Assembly: GCA_964364175.1 (NCBI GenBank)
Contig: CAYILR010000007.1
Location: 47,384-111,383, forward strand
Length of the DNA: 64,000 nt
Source: CAYILR01 sp964364175
Lineage (GTDB): Bacteria; Bdellovibrionota; UBA1018
Direction of reading: 5' to 3'
Shown here: positions 1 through 10,124 of the stretch, in pieces
Numbering within the stretch: the first letter of the stretch is position 1
Layout of the letters: every line of letters starts with the position of its first letter
The notes under the pieces: model-generated
The model's database searches: none
Told to the model about the DNA's origin: nothing
The model's input: only the letters and a program-made list of their open reading frames with translations
Made by a program: the position numbers and the translations under genes

Positions 1-324
1 GATTTGTGCGGGGGCGGATTCCACTCTCAAATCCCAACGCCGCAACACACCCGGCAACTCATTCCACATGCGATCCAGATGGCGTGTGAATTTTTCGATT
101 CCAGCGCTGGAAATTTTGGGAGATGCAAATCCCTGGAGCGATTCGTCGCCCACCCAAACCAGATTCATTCGATTCGACTCCACCCGGCGCAATTCCACAA
201 AAGTCCGCAAACTATTCAATGTCATCGAAACACTAGGTTGAGCAGGCAAATTCAACGCGGTGTCGGACTTGCCCATGTATTTCACGATCGCGATATTGGA
301 AGGTGCCTGTGCAAGAATTCTCAT
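1..324 (-). CDS. mvaD: Diphosphomevalonate decarboxylase, N-terminal part (runs off the window)
   Basis: Reading the minus strand from an ATG at 324 gives 108 codons without a stop up to the window edge, so only the N-terminal part is visible. The start MRILAQAPSNIAIVKYMGK matches the family signature APxNIAxxKYxGK, which lies in the substrate-binding part of the GHMP fold. The enzyme performs the ATP-dependent decarboxylation of diphosphomevalonate to isopentenyl diphosphate in the cytosol. Its ATG overlaps the stop of the upstream GHMP kinase as ATGA, which implies translational coupling. The position as last visible gene of a mevalonate operon supports the call. The rest of the gene, and probably another pathway kinase, should lie beyond the left edge. 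Confidence 0.85.
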   Translation of the reverse strand, partial: MRILAQAPSNIAIVKYMGKSDTALNLPAQPSVSMTLNSLRTFVELRRVESNRMNLVWVGDESLQGFASPKISSAGIEKFTRHLDRMWNELPGVLRRWDLRVESAPAQI

Positions 325-1307
325 CTCACCCTCAAATCAATGCCCATCAGGCCTTCCAAACGACTATCAAAAATTCGAAAATCTCTTTCATCCATCGTCC
401 ATTCGATCACGGCAGACCGAGCTCTTTCGTTTTCTGGTTCCACAATGACCAAGAGCAAATCCGCCATCATCGCGCCGCAGCCTTTGACTGCCAGGACTCC
501 GGGGATTTTTTTGAGTTCTGTACGATCCAAAGTCGTGTCAGGATGCTCGAGGCCTTTTTCTGCCAGGCAATTTGCAAAATTCTCCACTGCCTCCGCAAAT
601 ACTCTGGGCTGATTCTGCTTCAACGCCTCTCCGGCTTGCTGAACCCAAGCTGAAATCTGCTCAACGGGCAATGCGATTTGCGAATCTTTATTTTTCAATA
701 CTTCATGTGTATTCACCTTCCGACCAAAAACTCCGCTCGGATGAAACCAAATGACCGACTTGTTGAATCCCACCGGTGGAATCCATCGCAAAAATCTCAT
801 TGGATCCGGTTGTTCAGGAGGCAAAATAGGCTGAACTTGCGGCCAGGGTGCATCCATTCGAAACTCAATCGTTCCGCCCGACCACTGCGCGACTAGATCT
901 GCTCCGCTGTATTGATTTTGGGTCAGCTCGCGATAGAGAGACCAAGCTCCTTGCCAAGTTGCCCTGATCGGATGCTTGGCACTCAAAATTCGGTAAACTC
1001 CAGCAAACTCAGCCGTCGATCCACCCATTCCGCCCGCACCTTGGTAGGGATCAATCCACTCCCAGTGTTTGGGGCAAGTCATGTGGTTCTCGCCCACTGC
1101 CCATTGGATGAGTTTTCCTGCAGGAGACTGCGGATGAAATGGGAATTCTGGAGAAACTTTTCGCTCCCAAGGTCCCCAGGCTTCCAACGAAAATTCCATT
1201 CCTGGAGCCGAAGTCACGAGTGCCGAAGATCCCTGGAGAACAGAGTGTTCACCCAGCAGAAATGCTTTGCTCGGGATCCAGACTTGGTATCGACGATCGG
1301 AAATCAT
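321..1307 (-). CDS. GHMP-family kinase of the mevalonate pathway (mevalonate or phosphomevalonate kinase)
   Basis: A 328-residue protein with the three GHMP kinase signatures. Residues 12-25 (PSKAFLLGEHSVLQ) form the N-terminal substrate loop. Residues 88-103 (YQGAGGMGGSTAEFAG) are the glycine/serine-rich ATP loop. A C-terminal KGCGAMMAD segment near 275-283 corresponds to motif 3. SGADLVAQ near 134-141 resembles the segment in phosphomevalonate kinases and diphosphomevalonate decarboxylases. It phosphorylates mevalonate or phosphomevalonate; sequence alone does not let me choose. It sits 26 bp after the HMG-CoA reductase gene and overlaps mvaD by ATGA, so it is in the operon. The ATP loop differs from the common GLGSSAA form, which makes exact substrate assignment unsafe. 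The family call is firm. Confidence 0.8.
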   Translation of the reverse strand: MISDRRYQVWIPSKAFLLGEHSVLQGSSALVTSAPGMEFSLEAWGPWERKVSPEFPFHPQSPAGKLIQWAVGENHMTCPKHWEWIDPYQGAGGMGGSTAEFAGVYRILSAKHPIRATWQGAWSLYRELTQNQYSGADLVAQWSGGTIEFRMDAPWPQVQPILPPEQPDPMRFLRWIPPVGFNKSVIWFHPSGVFGRKVNTHEVLKNKDSQIALPVEQISAWVQQAGEALKQNQPRVFAEAVENFANCLAEKGLEHPDTTLDRTELKKIPGVLAVKGCGAMMADLLLVIVEPENERARSAVIEWTMDERDFRIFDSRLEGLMGIDLRVR

Positions 1308-1333
1308 ATTCTGCTAGTTTCACTACCTAACTG

Positions 1334-2593
1334 TTACTGCACCAATCGCAGCGATTCTAAAATCTCGCGAGCGCGTGTGACGTTGATTTTTTTCTCGGTT
1401 CGCAAAACTTCGGTGAGTTTTGCGCGGACCAATGGAATTTCGTGAATCTCTGCACCTGCAGCAATCGCCAAATTCGAGGCATGTAATTGCATGTGGCCTT
1501 TGACGATTCCCACTGTCGCTAATGCTTTCAATGCTCCCAGATTCTGAACCAAACCGACTGCTGCGCAAATTCGCGCCAGCTCTTCGGCATAGGTCACGCC
1601 CATAATCTTCAAACAAACTTGAGCCGTCGGATGAATTCGTGTCACTCCGCCGACTGTACCTACGGCAAGAGGCGCTTCAAATCGACCAATCAAATCGCCT
1701 CGGTCAAACCTCCAAGTCGTCACGGGTTGATACTGACCTTCGCGGCCAGCATAAGCGTGAATTCCTGCCTCGACCGCGCGCCAGTCGTTTCCGGTTGCGA
1801 TCAGAATCGGATCGATTCCATTCAAAACACCTTTGTTGTGAGTCGCCGCACGATAAGGATCCGTCTCAGCAAAAATCGAGGCTTCTTCGATGCCGTGCCC
1901 TACCTCAGGATCAATGTCGTGAATCGTGATCTCGGCGCGGACTTTTTTGCCATCCACCAGATTCGACAAAATACATAGACCCACATTCTCGCCCGTCATC
2001 TCTTCGATTCCGGGTTTCAATCCTTCACAAACTTGATTGATTAAATTGGCTCCCATCGCGTCGCAGGGATCGCACAAGATGTGGAGAACGAGCATCGTTC
2101 CGCCGGCATCAGCGCGTTCCAACTCACGAATCACCAAATCTCGAACTCCGCCTCCTCGTTGAACGAGGCCGGGCAAAAACGAATTCGCCCGAGCAATCAA
2201 TTCTGCTTTGTGAGCGGTCAAAATCTCGATCGTACGAGCGACGTTTTTCACGAGCGGTAATTGAACTTGGCCAATGATCAAACTTCCCAGCGATTCGGTG
2301 CGAATCTCGCCTTGTTTGCGAATCCATTTCGCAGTGGCACTCGCAGCAGCGATGATCGAAGTTTCTTCGACCGCCATGGGTACGAGCAGGTCCTGACCGT
2401 CGATTCGCAACCCGGTCACCACTCCCAGCGGCACAGGGAAAATTCCCACGACGTTTTCAATTAAATTCTCAGCAATATCGAGAGACAGCGGCGTGCGCCC
2501 GCTCAGAACATCGACTTCGGCGGAGGTCAATCCGCAAGCCTGGGCAACACGGCTCAATCGCTCTTCACGCGGCAGACGGTGAAGCGAGTCCAT
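1334..2593 (-). CDS. mvaA: Class II hydroxymethylglutaryl-CoA reductase
   Basis: A 419-residue protein, close to the roughly 430 residues of the Pseudomonas mevalonii enzyme, and clearly class II. Recognisable blocks are VPMAVEETSIIAAAS (catalytic Glu), DPYRAATHNKGVLNGIDP (catalytic Lys), ATGNDWRAVEAGIHAYA (catalytic Asp) and GHMQLHASN (catalytic His). It reduces HMG-CoA to mevalonate, the committed step of the pathway. The open frame extends upstream to 2974, but that part lies inside fni. The ATG at 2593 overlaps the fni stop as TAATG and gives a natural N-terminus (MDSLHRLPREERL). A GTG at 2608 is an alternative. Next to fni, a GHMP kinase and mvaD, the biosynthetic direction is likely, although many class II enzymes are degradative. 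Confidence 0.93.
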   Translation of the reverse strand: MDSLHRLPREERLSRVAQACGLTSAEVDVLSGRTPLSLDIAENLIENVVGIFPVPLGVVTGLRIDGQDLLVPMAVEETSIIAAASATAKWIRKQGEIRTESLGSLIIGQVQLPLVKNVARTIEILTAHKAELIARANSFLPGLVQRGGGVRDLVIRELERADAGGTMLVLHILCDPCDAMGANLINQVCEGLKPGIEEMTGENVGLCILSNLVDGKKVRAEITIHDIDPEVGHGIEEASIFAETDPYRAATHNKGVLNGIDPILIATGNDWRAVEAGIHAYAGREGQYQPVTTWRFDRGDLIGRFEAPLAVGTVGGVTRIHPTAQVCLKIMGVTYAEELARICAAVGLVQNLGALKALATVGIVKGHMQLHASNLAIAAGAEIHEIPLVRAKLTEVLRTEKKINVTRAREILESLRLVQ

Positions 2594-3672
2594 TAAATTT
2601 TTATCCACTTTTGGCTCCCGACTTCGCGCAATCCGCTCGGAGAGGAACACCCCAAACAGAACAACGCGATTTTCAGTTCTAACTCCTGCCGCTCCATCCA
2701 GACATCCAATGTCTGATTCAATACTGCTTCTAACGCTGGTTGGGCATATCCCACACGCGTGGCGCCCAACGCAATCAACTTCGCTGCGTCCAATCCGGAC
2801 CTGACTCCGCCGGACGCCCAAACTTCGGTCGTCTGGGGCAAAATCTCGGAGGCCCATTGAACTGATTGAACCGTAGAAATACCCCATTGTGCAAATGTTT
2901 CTGAGGCTTGGGCCAAAATCGCGTTTTGAGCATCCCGAGATTCGCTGGCGCGCTTGCCTTCGATTCGACCCCAATGAGTTCCGCCCAATCCGCTGACATC
3001 GACTGCGGCTAGCTTCAATTCGGCCAACTTTTGCAAGGTCGAAGGCGACATTCCGCAGCCGGTTTCTTTGATCACGACTGGGATCGAAAGAGCCTCGGTC
3101 AGTTCCTTTAACTTAAACAATGCACCTTTAAAATTCGGTGTTCCTTCGGGCTGAAGCGACTCTTGAAGTGGATTCAGATGAATCGCAAGAGCACTGGCCC
3201 GGACTCCATCCACGACTTTTTGAATCGATTCGACAGAGCTCGAAATCACCTGAGAAATCCCCAGATTCCCCAGCAAAACCAGATCCGGCGCTATCTCACG
3301 TAGACGTGCCCAGGAGTCTACCTGTTGGGCCGGATGTTGATCCGGCCTTGGATTGGCAATACCATCCAATTCTAAATCCCGACGCTGCGATCCCACACCC
3401 AAAACCCAGCCGCGTCGCGCGCAGGCCTGAGCGAGTTGCAGATTGATCTCGTTGGCACCGGCGTGACCCGCGGTCATTCCGGCAATGAAAAACGGAGTGG
3501 CTTGCTCACGACCCAGAAAATCCGCGCGTAAGCTGACATCGGACAGATCCAAATCCGGCATCGCCTCGTGAAGCAGGCGGATCTGATCGAGCCCGGTCAA
3601 ACCCTGAGCCTGATGGGCCGGGTCCAAAGCATGCTTCAGATGGTCCGTTTTACGCTTTTCAAATAAATTCAT
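2593..3672 (-). CDS. fni: Type 2 isopentenyl-diphosphate delta-isomerase
   Basis: A 359-residue TIM-barrel flavoenzyme that interconverts isopentenyl and dimethylallyl diphosphate using FMN and a reduced nicotinamide. The start MNLFEKRKTDHLKHAL carries the family RKxDHL motif. TPFFIAGMTAGHAGANEIN and VLGVGSQRRDLE follow in the FMN-binding barrel. VVIKETGCGMS, DVSGLGGTHWGRIEGKRA and the WASGGVRSGLDAAK phosphate-binding loop appear in the usual order. Length is typical. It is the first gene of the minus-strand mevalonate operon, whose next gene starts within its stop codon. Divergent genes on the plus strand begin only 57 bp away, so promoters for both directions should lie in 3673-3729. I could not assign clear -35/-10 boxes there. 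Confidence 0.93.
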   Translation of the reverse strand: MNLFEKRKTDHLKHALDPAHQAQGLTGLDQIRLLHEAMPDLDLSDVSLRADFLGREQATPFFIAGMTAGHAGANEINLQLAQACARRGWVLGVGSQRRDLELDGIANPRPDQHPAQQVDSWARLREIAPDLVLLGNLGISQVISSSVESIQKVVDGVRASALAIHLNPLQESLQPEGTPNFKGALFKLKELTEALSIPVVIKETGCGMSPSTLQKLAELKLAAVDVSGLGGTHWGRIEGKRASESRDAQNAILAQASETFAQWGISTVQSVQWASEILPQTTEVWASGGVRSGLDAAKLIALGATRVGYAQPALEAVLNQTLDVWMERQELELKIALFCLGCSSPSGLREVGSQKWIKI

Positions 3673-3729
3673 GTCAAAAGTCTTTTACACTGAAGCAGTG
3701 CGCTATTCCACTCTCGATTTCAATGTGGG

Positions 3730-4839
3730 ATGATTGAGGGCGTGTTGAAGTCCAAATTCCGTTATGTACTGCTTTTTCTACTCGCAGGGCTGATCATTGC
3801 CCAGGTGGTGCTTTTCATGCCCTCCATGGTCGAGGAAGACTCTCCGGGTAGCAAACCGCTCGACCTTGCCGCCGTGATCGCCGAAGAAGGTCTGGACGAA
3901 TCGGTGACCTTAGCCCCCGGGATTCCCTCCGGAAAAATCCCAGAATATACGGTCAATCAATTCCACTACGTCTCCAGCGTCGGAGAACAAAAGCAATGGA
4001 AGCTCCTGGCAAAAAAAGCCTATCTTTTCAATGAGAAGAAGCTGGTCCATGCCCGATCCATCACCGCCCACATTTACAACCCCAACGGAGAAATCACCGA
4101 AGTCGTTGGCAAAGAAGCCAAGTACTTCATGAACCAAAAGGACTTGGAAGTTTTTGGGGCCGTCACCACCCGATTCCCTGACGGCTTCCTGCTCCACAGT
4201 GAGTATTTAAGATATTTCCCGGACAAGCGAATCATCGAAATCCCTCTCAAATACCGAGTTTTGGGTGAGGGTGACGAGCAAAATCAGCAACGGATCTCTT
4301 TCGAAAGTGACGGGCTCAACTACAAGATGACCGACTCCCTGGTCAAATTGCAACGCAACGTCGTCATGACCTTGACTCGCCCCGCGGACACGACGACCAT
4401 CGAGTCCGATGAGGCCCTGATTCACCGAGATACCAAAGTCACGGACTTCTTCATGTATCCATCCCGACCCCTCAAAGAACGCTTCGTCCGCATCACTCAG
4501 CAGAATATGTATGCTCGGGCCAGACGCGCAACCATGAGTTATGGGGATTTTAACGCAGTTCTGAATTATCTGGTGGCCTACGAGGACGTCTTGATCAAGG
4601 AAAAGAACAAGGCAGACTCCCTGAGGTACGGTACGGGAGGAATCGCAGAGTTTAATAACAAAAATAACCGAATCGTCTTGAAAGAGTACCCCCAAGTTTA
4701 TCAAGATGAAGATACGGTGACAGGCGATATCATCATTGTACATCGGGACACAGACATCGTAGAGGTGGAACAAAGCAATGCCTTCAGCGCAGGAACCAAC
4801 GCAAACACAACCGAAACAACCGAGCCAGAAGACCCATAG
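3730..4839 (+). CDS. LPS export protein: LptC-like domain joined to an LptA/OstA-like domain
   Basis: A 369-residue protein with a single N-terminal membrane segment (residues about 9-30) and a periplasmic remainder. Residues about 50-200 resemble LptC: a [11 protein letters not shown] strand, then [29 protein letters not shown]. From about 200 onwards the repeated short beta-strand pattern is LptA/OstA-like ([19 protein letters not shown], later [16 protein letters not shown] and [19 protein letters not shown]). LptC and LptA carry lipopolysaccharide from the inner-membrane LptBFG extractor across the periplasm. The gene immediately precedes lptB and rpoN, the usual neighbourhood of lptA and lptC, and no separate lptA is present here. 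The start is uncertain: ATG 3730 or GTG 3742. The acidic, threonine-rich tail overlaps the lptB start. Confidence 0.78.
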   Translation: MIEGVLKSKFRYVLLFLLAGLIIAQVVLFMPSMVEEDSPGSKPLDLAAVIAEEGLDESVTLAPGIPSGKIPEYTVNQFHYVSSVGEQKQWKLLAKKAYLFNEKKLVHARSITAHIYNPNGEITEVVGKEAKYFMNQKDLEVFGAVTTRFPDGFLLHSEYLRYFPDKRIIEIPLKYRVLGEGDEQNQQRISFESDGLNYKMTDSLVKLQRNVVMTLTRPADTTTIESDEALIHRDTKVTDFFMYPSRPLKERFVRITQQNMYARARRATMSYGDFNAVLNYLVAYEDVLIKEKNKADSLRYGTGGIAEFNNKNNRIVLKEYPQVYQDEDTVTGDIIIVHRDTDIVEVEQSNAFSAGTNANTTETTEPEDP

Positions 4840-5557
4840 CGTCCTCAAAGCAGAGAACTTATTCAAAGCTTATGCGGGGAGACAGGTGGTGAAGGGGGTC
4901 AGTTTTGAGGTTCATTCAGGCCAGGTCATTGGCCTTTTGGGTCCGAACGGAGCAGGCAAAACCACCTCTTTTTATATGGTAGTGGGTCTTGTTCAGGCGG
5001 ACGAGGGCTTGGTCACTCTGGATGGAACAGACATTTCGGATCTACCCATGCACGAGCGAGCCCGAAAAGGCATCGCCTATCTGCCTCAGGAAGCCTCGGT
5101 TTTTCGCAAACTCAGTGTCGAAGAAAATATTTTGGCGGTCCTCGAAACCATGTCAATGAAGGAAGCTGAAAGGCATGACCGGCTCCATCGGTTGCTTGAC
5201 GAATTTACCCTCAACCACGTCTGCAAACAAAAAGCCTACACGCTTTCTGGCGGTGAAAGACGCCGAGTCGAAGTCGCTCGCGCCCTCGCTCTGAATCCGC
5301 AGTTTTTATTGCTCGACGAACCCTTTGCCGGCATTGACCCGATAGCAGTCGGGGATATTCAGAAAATGATTCATGTATTGAAAAAACGAAACATCGGAAT
5401 CCTGATCACCGACCATAACGTCAGAGAAACGTTATCCATTTGTGATTTGGGATATCTGCTCAGCGATGGTAAGATTATTGAAAAGGGCACACCGTCGCAA
5501 ATTGCAAAGAGCAAAACTGCGCGGGAAGCTTATTTGGGAGAGAACTTTCACTTTTAA
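4778..5557 (+). CDS. lptB: LPS export ABC transporter ATP-binding protein LptB
   Basis: A 259-residue ABC ATPase matching LptB along its length. Walker A is [16 protein letters not shown] (from about residue 55). The LptB-specific [23 protein letters not shown] follows, then the signature [15 protein letters not shown] (about 156-170), Walker [17 protein letters not shown] and the H-loop [10 protein letters not shown]. The C-terminus YLGENFHF is also typical. It powers extraction of LPS from the inner membrane with LptFG. The start overlaps the preceding gene by 62 bp. No other start lies between it and the conserved domain, and a GAGGTGG ribosome site sits about 8 bases upstream. The N-terminus is therefore about 20 residues longer than usual and rich in Gln and Pro. 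rpoN follows after 5 bp. Confidence 0.95.
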   Translation: MPSAQEPTQTQPKQPSQKTHSVLKAENLFKAYAGRQVVKGVSFEVHSGQVIGLLGPNGAGKTTSFYMVVGLVQADEGLVTLDGTDISDLPMHERARKGIAYLPQEASVFRKLSVEENILAVLETMSMKEAERHDRLHRLLDEFTLNHVCKQKAYTLSGGERRRVEVARALALNPQFLLLDEPFAGIDPIAVGDIQKMIHVLKKRNIGILITDHNVRETLSICDLGYLLSDGKIIEKGTPSQIAKSKTAREAYLGENFHF

Positions 5558-5562
5558 AAACT

Positions 5563-7113
<1,551 letters not shown>

Positions 7114-7125
7114 GGATCTGAATCA

Positions 7126-8034
7126 ATGAGAATCGCGATTCTTTCCCGGAATAAAAAATTACACAGTATCCGTAGAATGCTCAGGGAAGCCAAAAAATCC
7201 CGGATCCAATGCGACGTCATCGATCCATTAGATTGCCAGCTGATTGTCGATGGCGAACAGAGCCGGATTTTGGTCGGACCCAAAGCGATTCCGGAATACG
7301 ATGCAATCATCCCCAGGATCGGTGCTTCCATTACCGGGTACGGACTCGCGGTCGTGAGGCAATTCGAAACCCTGGGTGCCTACCCGATCAACAGTTCTCA
7401 GGCGATTGCAGAATCGCGTGACAAAATGCGGAGCCTGCAGGTTCTGACCCAAGCAGGATTGCAAGTCCCCGCCACCGCGCTCACTCGCTCGCAGCGTGGG
7501 CTGAGAATGGCGGTCGAGGCAGTTCGCGGCCTGCCGGTCGTTCTCAAGATATTGGAAGGGACCCAGGGACTCGGGGTCATGCTGATGCATACCCCAATTT
7601 CACTGAGTTCTGTTCTCGACACGCTTCACGGATTGGAAAAAGACGTGATCCTGCAACAATTCATTGCAGAGGGCGCCGGCCACGATTACCGAGTTTTCGT
7701 GATTGGTGGAAAAGTTGCGGCCGCTATGCTGCGAACCGCACCCGAGGGAGACTTCCGCACCAATATTCACCGCGGAGGATCCGGGGAACTCGTAAAAAAC
7801 CTGCCTCGTGCTTACGAACGCGCAGCGATCCGCGCCACCAAAGTTCTCGGCCTTGAAATCGCCGGAGTCGATTTGATGAGCAGTCACCAAGGACCCCTGA
7901 TTCTGGAGGTCAATAGCTCTCCCGGATTCGAAGGCATCGAGCAAGCCACCGGAATGAACATCGCTGCCATGATGATTCGACATACGATCAAGCAGGCTCG
8001 GGCGCATAAGAGAAAAAAGAAAAGACGGAGTTGA
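7126..8034 (+). CDS. rimK: RimK-type ATP-grasp ligase (ribosomal protein S6 modification)
   Basis: A 302-residue ATP-grasp enzyme matching RimK over its whole length. The N-terminal domain contains YDAIIPRIGASITGYG and RQFETLGAYPINSSQAI. The ATP-grasp core has GLPVVLKILEGTQGLGVML, DVILQQFIAEGAGHDYRVFV and the metal/ATP site IAGVDLMSS...GPLILEVNSSPGFEGIE. In E. coli RimK adds glutamates to the C-terminus of ribosomal protein S6. Related ligases modify other substrates, so the substrate here is inferred. AAGGA lies 10 bases before the ATG and the gene starts 12 bp after rpoN, so co-transcription is likely. The C-terminus ends in a strongly basic tail (KRKKKRR). The next gene converges from the minus strand. 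Confidence 0.9.
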   Translation: MRIAILSRNKKLHSIRRMLREAKKSRIQCDVIDPLDCQLIVDGEQSRILVGPKAIPEYDAIIPRIGASITGYGLAVVRQFETLGAYPINSSQAIAESRDKMRSLQVLTQAGLQVPATALTRSQRGLRMAVEAVRGLPVVLKILEGTQGLGVMLMHTPISLSSVLDTLHGLEKDVILQQFIAEGAGHDYRVFVIGGKVAAAMLRTAPEGDFRTNIHRGGSGELVKNLPRAYERAAIRATKVLGLEIAGVDLMSSHQGPLILEVNSSPGFEGIEQATGMNIAAMMIRHTIKQARAHKRKKKRRS

Positions 8035-8055
8035 CGAAATCAAGTAGCAGGCCCG

Positions 8056-9216
8056 CTACCTTATACTGGCGATCATGCCCGGACCGTCCAAAACCTCACG
8101 CAGCTGACTATTCATATTCATGTACTTGGTCAGTTGAGCTTCGTATCCACCAGGAATATAGGGCCCGAACACTGCGCTCACCACACGGTATCCTGGGCCA
8201 CATCGAGAAACAGGAATACTAGAAATCTGCATTTGGCCCACATTCAAAAGACCACCCTTGAAAAACTGATCTTCGCCACCCCAAAGAGCAGTCAGAGTTT
8301 GAGGAATTACTTTGCCATCTCGGGTTTCTGTAATCCCCTTCAAAGCTTTCATGAAGTCTTGATCTGACGTCACATAAGCCAAAATCCTGGCCATGTTATT
8401 GGGGGTAGAATACTGATTCAAACCAATTCCGCTAGGATCCGAAAACAGCGAACGTGCTCGACCGGGTTGATCCGATTTCAGAATATGAGCTGTGAGTGAA
8501 TTCATCATTCCCACCATCGTGGACTCCATCGCAATACCATCCACTCGAATATTTTTTTTCTGATTTCCTTGTGCTTGGGCTCCATACAATCGAGCAATAG
8601 CGTTCGCAGCGGTGTTGGAACTGTCGTACAGCAAAGAATGAATCATCACTGGAAATGGAACACTTTCACCCATCCGCATCGGTTCACCATGAAATTTTTC
8701 AGAATCACCGCTAATATGTGAGCAAGGCATGCTCCAAGGGTCCTTGACGTCGGCGGAAGTGCATGCAACCGACTCTCCCCACAACCCAGATTTGTAAGCA
8801 ATGTAGGCAGTCAATATTTTCTGTGTAGATGCTACGGGTTGCTGTCGATCTGCATCGACTTCGTGAAGATTCTGAACCACTCTGCCCTGTGGATCCACCA
8901 AGTAAAAAGCTGACGGTCTTGAGGGTGCTGTTCTCCTTAACAAAGACTCAATCGTGTCTTTGGCTAGCTTGGGATCCATTTTGCATTGACGATTGGAATC
9001 CAAATGAGGGAGCAGGACATTCTCCTCAGTATCTTGCCCTGGGCACCCAGATTGAGTTCCAAATTCTGATAAACTACTTCGCAGGCTCGAAATACTAGCC
9101 CTTGCTCGCGCAGCAGCCTCGCTAGTTTCACGCACCTCTTCAGCATTTGCTGAACCGGACAAAGCCACTCCTACAACGAAGAAAACAAATCCTTTTAAAA
9201 TATGAATGTCCCCCAC
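8056..9216 (-). CDS. Exported serine D-Ala-D-Ala carboxypeptidase (penicillin-binding protein, S11-like)
   Basis: A 386-residue exported protein with the three penicillin-binding motifs. SxxK is S130-T-Q-K133 in VASTQKILTAYIAYKSG. SxN is at about 200-202 in LLYDSSNTAANAIARLYG. The KTG-like motif is K321-G-G in FFKGGLLNVGQM. Residues 1-25 form a signal peptide (hydrophobic FVFFVVGVALSGSANA). These enzymes trim the terminal D-alanine from peptidoglycan stem peptides in the periplasm. The insert between SxxK and SxN contains two cysteines (VACTS, MPCSH) that could form a disulfide. The start is a GTG without a clear ribosome site, so the N-terminal end is uncertain. The gene is downstream of the BKACE gene on the same strand, separated by 92 AT-rich bases. 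Confidence 0.85.
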   Translation of the reverse strand: MGDIHILKGFVFFVVGVALSGSANAEEVRETSEAAARARASISSLRSSLSEFGTQSGCPGQDTEENVLLPHLDSNRQCKMDPKLAKDTIESLLRRTAPSRPSAFYLVDPQGRVVQNLHEVDADRQQPVASTQKILTAYIAYKSGLWGESVACTSADVKDPWSMPCSHISGDSEKFHGEPMRMGESVPFPVMIHSLLYDSSNTAANAIARLYGAQAQGNQKKNIRVDGIAMESTMVGMMNSLTAHILKSDQPGRARSLFSDPSGIGLNQYSTPNNMARILAYVTSDQDFMKALKGITETRDGKVIPQTLTALWGGEDQFFKGGLLNVGQMQISSIPVSRCGPGYRVVSAVFGPYIPGGYEAQLTKYMNMNSQLREVLDGPGMIASIR

Positions 9217-9308
9217 TCATTATTTGACCATAAAAGTCTGATTTTTTAAATAAAAAAAATATGCGTACATCTTCTTGAAAAGATTGAATTTCAACTCAAT
9301 TGATTGAA

Positions 9309-10124
9309 TTAAATCCCTAAAATTTCACGAGATTTTTTCGGGGTGGCGACCTCCCGGCCCATCTCGCGAGCGATGCGTGCAACTCGCTCCACGAGCTGGG
9401 CGTTGGACTGAGCCAACACTCCTTTGGAATAAAAAACATTGTCCTCGAACCCAACTCGAACGTGCCCACCCATGGTCAATGCATGAACCGCCAAGGGGAG
9501 CTGGAATCGGCCTACTCCAGCTACACCCCAATGAGCGTCTGGATTCGGCAGCAACGAAACTAAATGCATGAGATTTCGGAGATCCCCCGACATCCCGCCA
9601 GGAACTCCCAAGACGAATTGGAAATTCATGGGTTCTTTCAAAATACCTTGTTTTTGCAACCGCAGCGCAGACTCCAACATTCCCGCTTCGTAAATTTCCA
9701 ACTCGGGCACAATTCCCAGCTGCTGCATCTTCTCAGCCAGACTGACAATGTCTTTGGGATGATTGTAGAAAACATCATCCCCAAAATTCATCGTACCTAA
9801 ATTCAACGAAGCCATCTCGGGTTTCAACGACAGAGGCTTCATCCGGTTTTCGATCGACTCGCCGACAGCTCCCCCCGTGGAAATCTGAATCATGACATCG
9901 GGCACTCGTTTTTTGATCGCCTGGATGGATTCACGGAATCGATCCACGCTCTGGCTGGGGTTCCCATCCTCGTCGCGCACATGCAGGTGAATAATCGAAG
10001 CCCCCGCTTTGACAGCATCTGCTGCGGCTTGCGCCTGTTCTTGCGGCGTGATGGGAAGCGCTGGCTGTTTTGCTTTTGTGGTTTCTGCGCCCGTAATTGC
10101 ACAGGTGATCATCAGAGGGTTCAT
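9309..10124 (-). CDS. BKACE-family (DUF849) beta-keto acid cleavage enzyme
   Basis: A 271-residue TIM-barrel protein of the beta-keto acid cleavage enzyme family, whose founder is 3-keto-5-aminohexanoate cleavage enzyme of lysine fermentation. Diagnostic segments are MITCAITGAETTKAKQPALP, GASIIHLHVRDEDGNPS (zinc-binding HxH), QISTGGAVGES, LNLGTMNFGDDVFYN, PELEIYEAGML and GGHVRVGFEDNVFYSKG. The family condenses a beta-keto acid with acetyl-CoA and cleaves it to acetoacetate and a new acyl-CoA; the substrate cannot be read from the sequence. The open frame extends to 10217, but the ATG at 10124 has AGGAG about 7 bases upstream. It also overlaps the preceding stop as ATGA, so I chose it. No other lysine-degradation genes are visible nearby. 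Confidence 0.88.
   Translation of the reverse strand: MNPLMITCAITGAETTKAKQPALPITPQEQAQAAADAVKAGASIIHLHVRDEDGNPSQSVDRFRESIQAIKKRVPDVMIQISTGGAVGESIENRMKPLSLKPEMASLNLGTMNFGDDVFYNHPKDIVSLAEKMQQLGIVPELEIYEAGMLESALRLQKQGILKEPMNFQFVLGVPGGMSGDLRNLMHLVSLLPNPDAHWGVAGVGRFQLPLAVHALTMGGHVRVGFEDNVFYSKGVLAQSNAQLVERVARIAREMGREVATPKKSREILGI

Noticed and set aside
4..612. 202-residue plus-strand frame at the left edge
   Set aside because: It covers mvaD and the GHMP kinase on the opposite strand, both supported by conserved motifs.
4207..4866. 219-residue minus-strand frame
   Set aside because: It is antisense to the LptC-LptA-like gene and has no recognisable features.
9217..9308. Terminator or small RNA gene in the AT-rich gap
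   Set aside because: Only short A/T-rich partial repeats (TCAATTGA) are visible; no convincing stem followed by a T-run.
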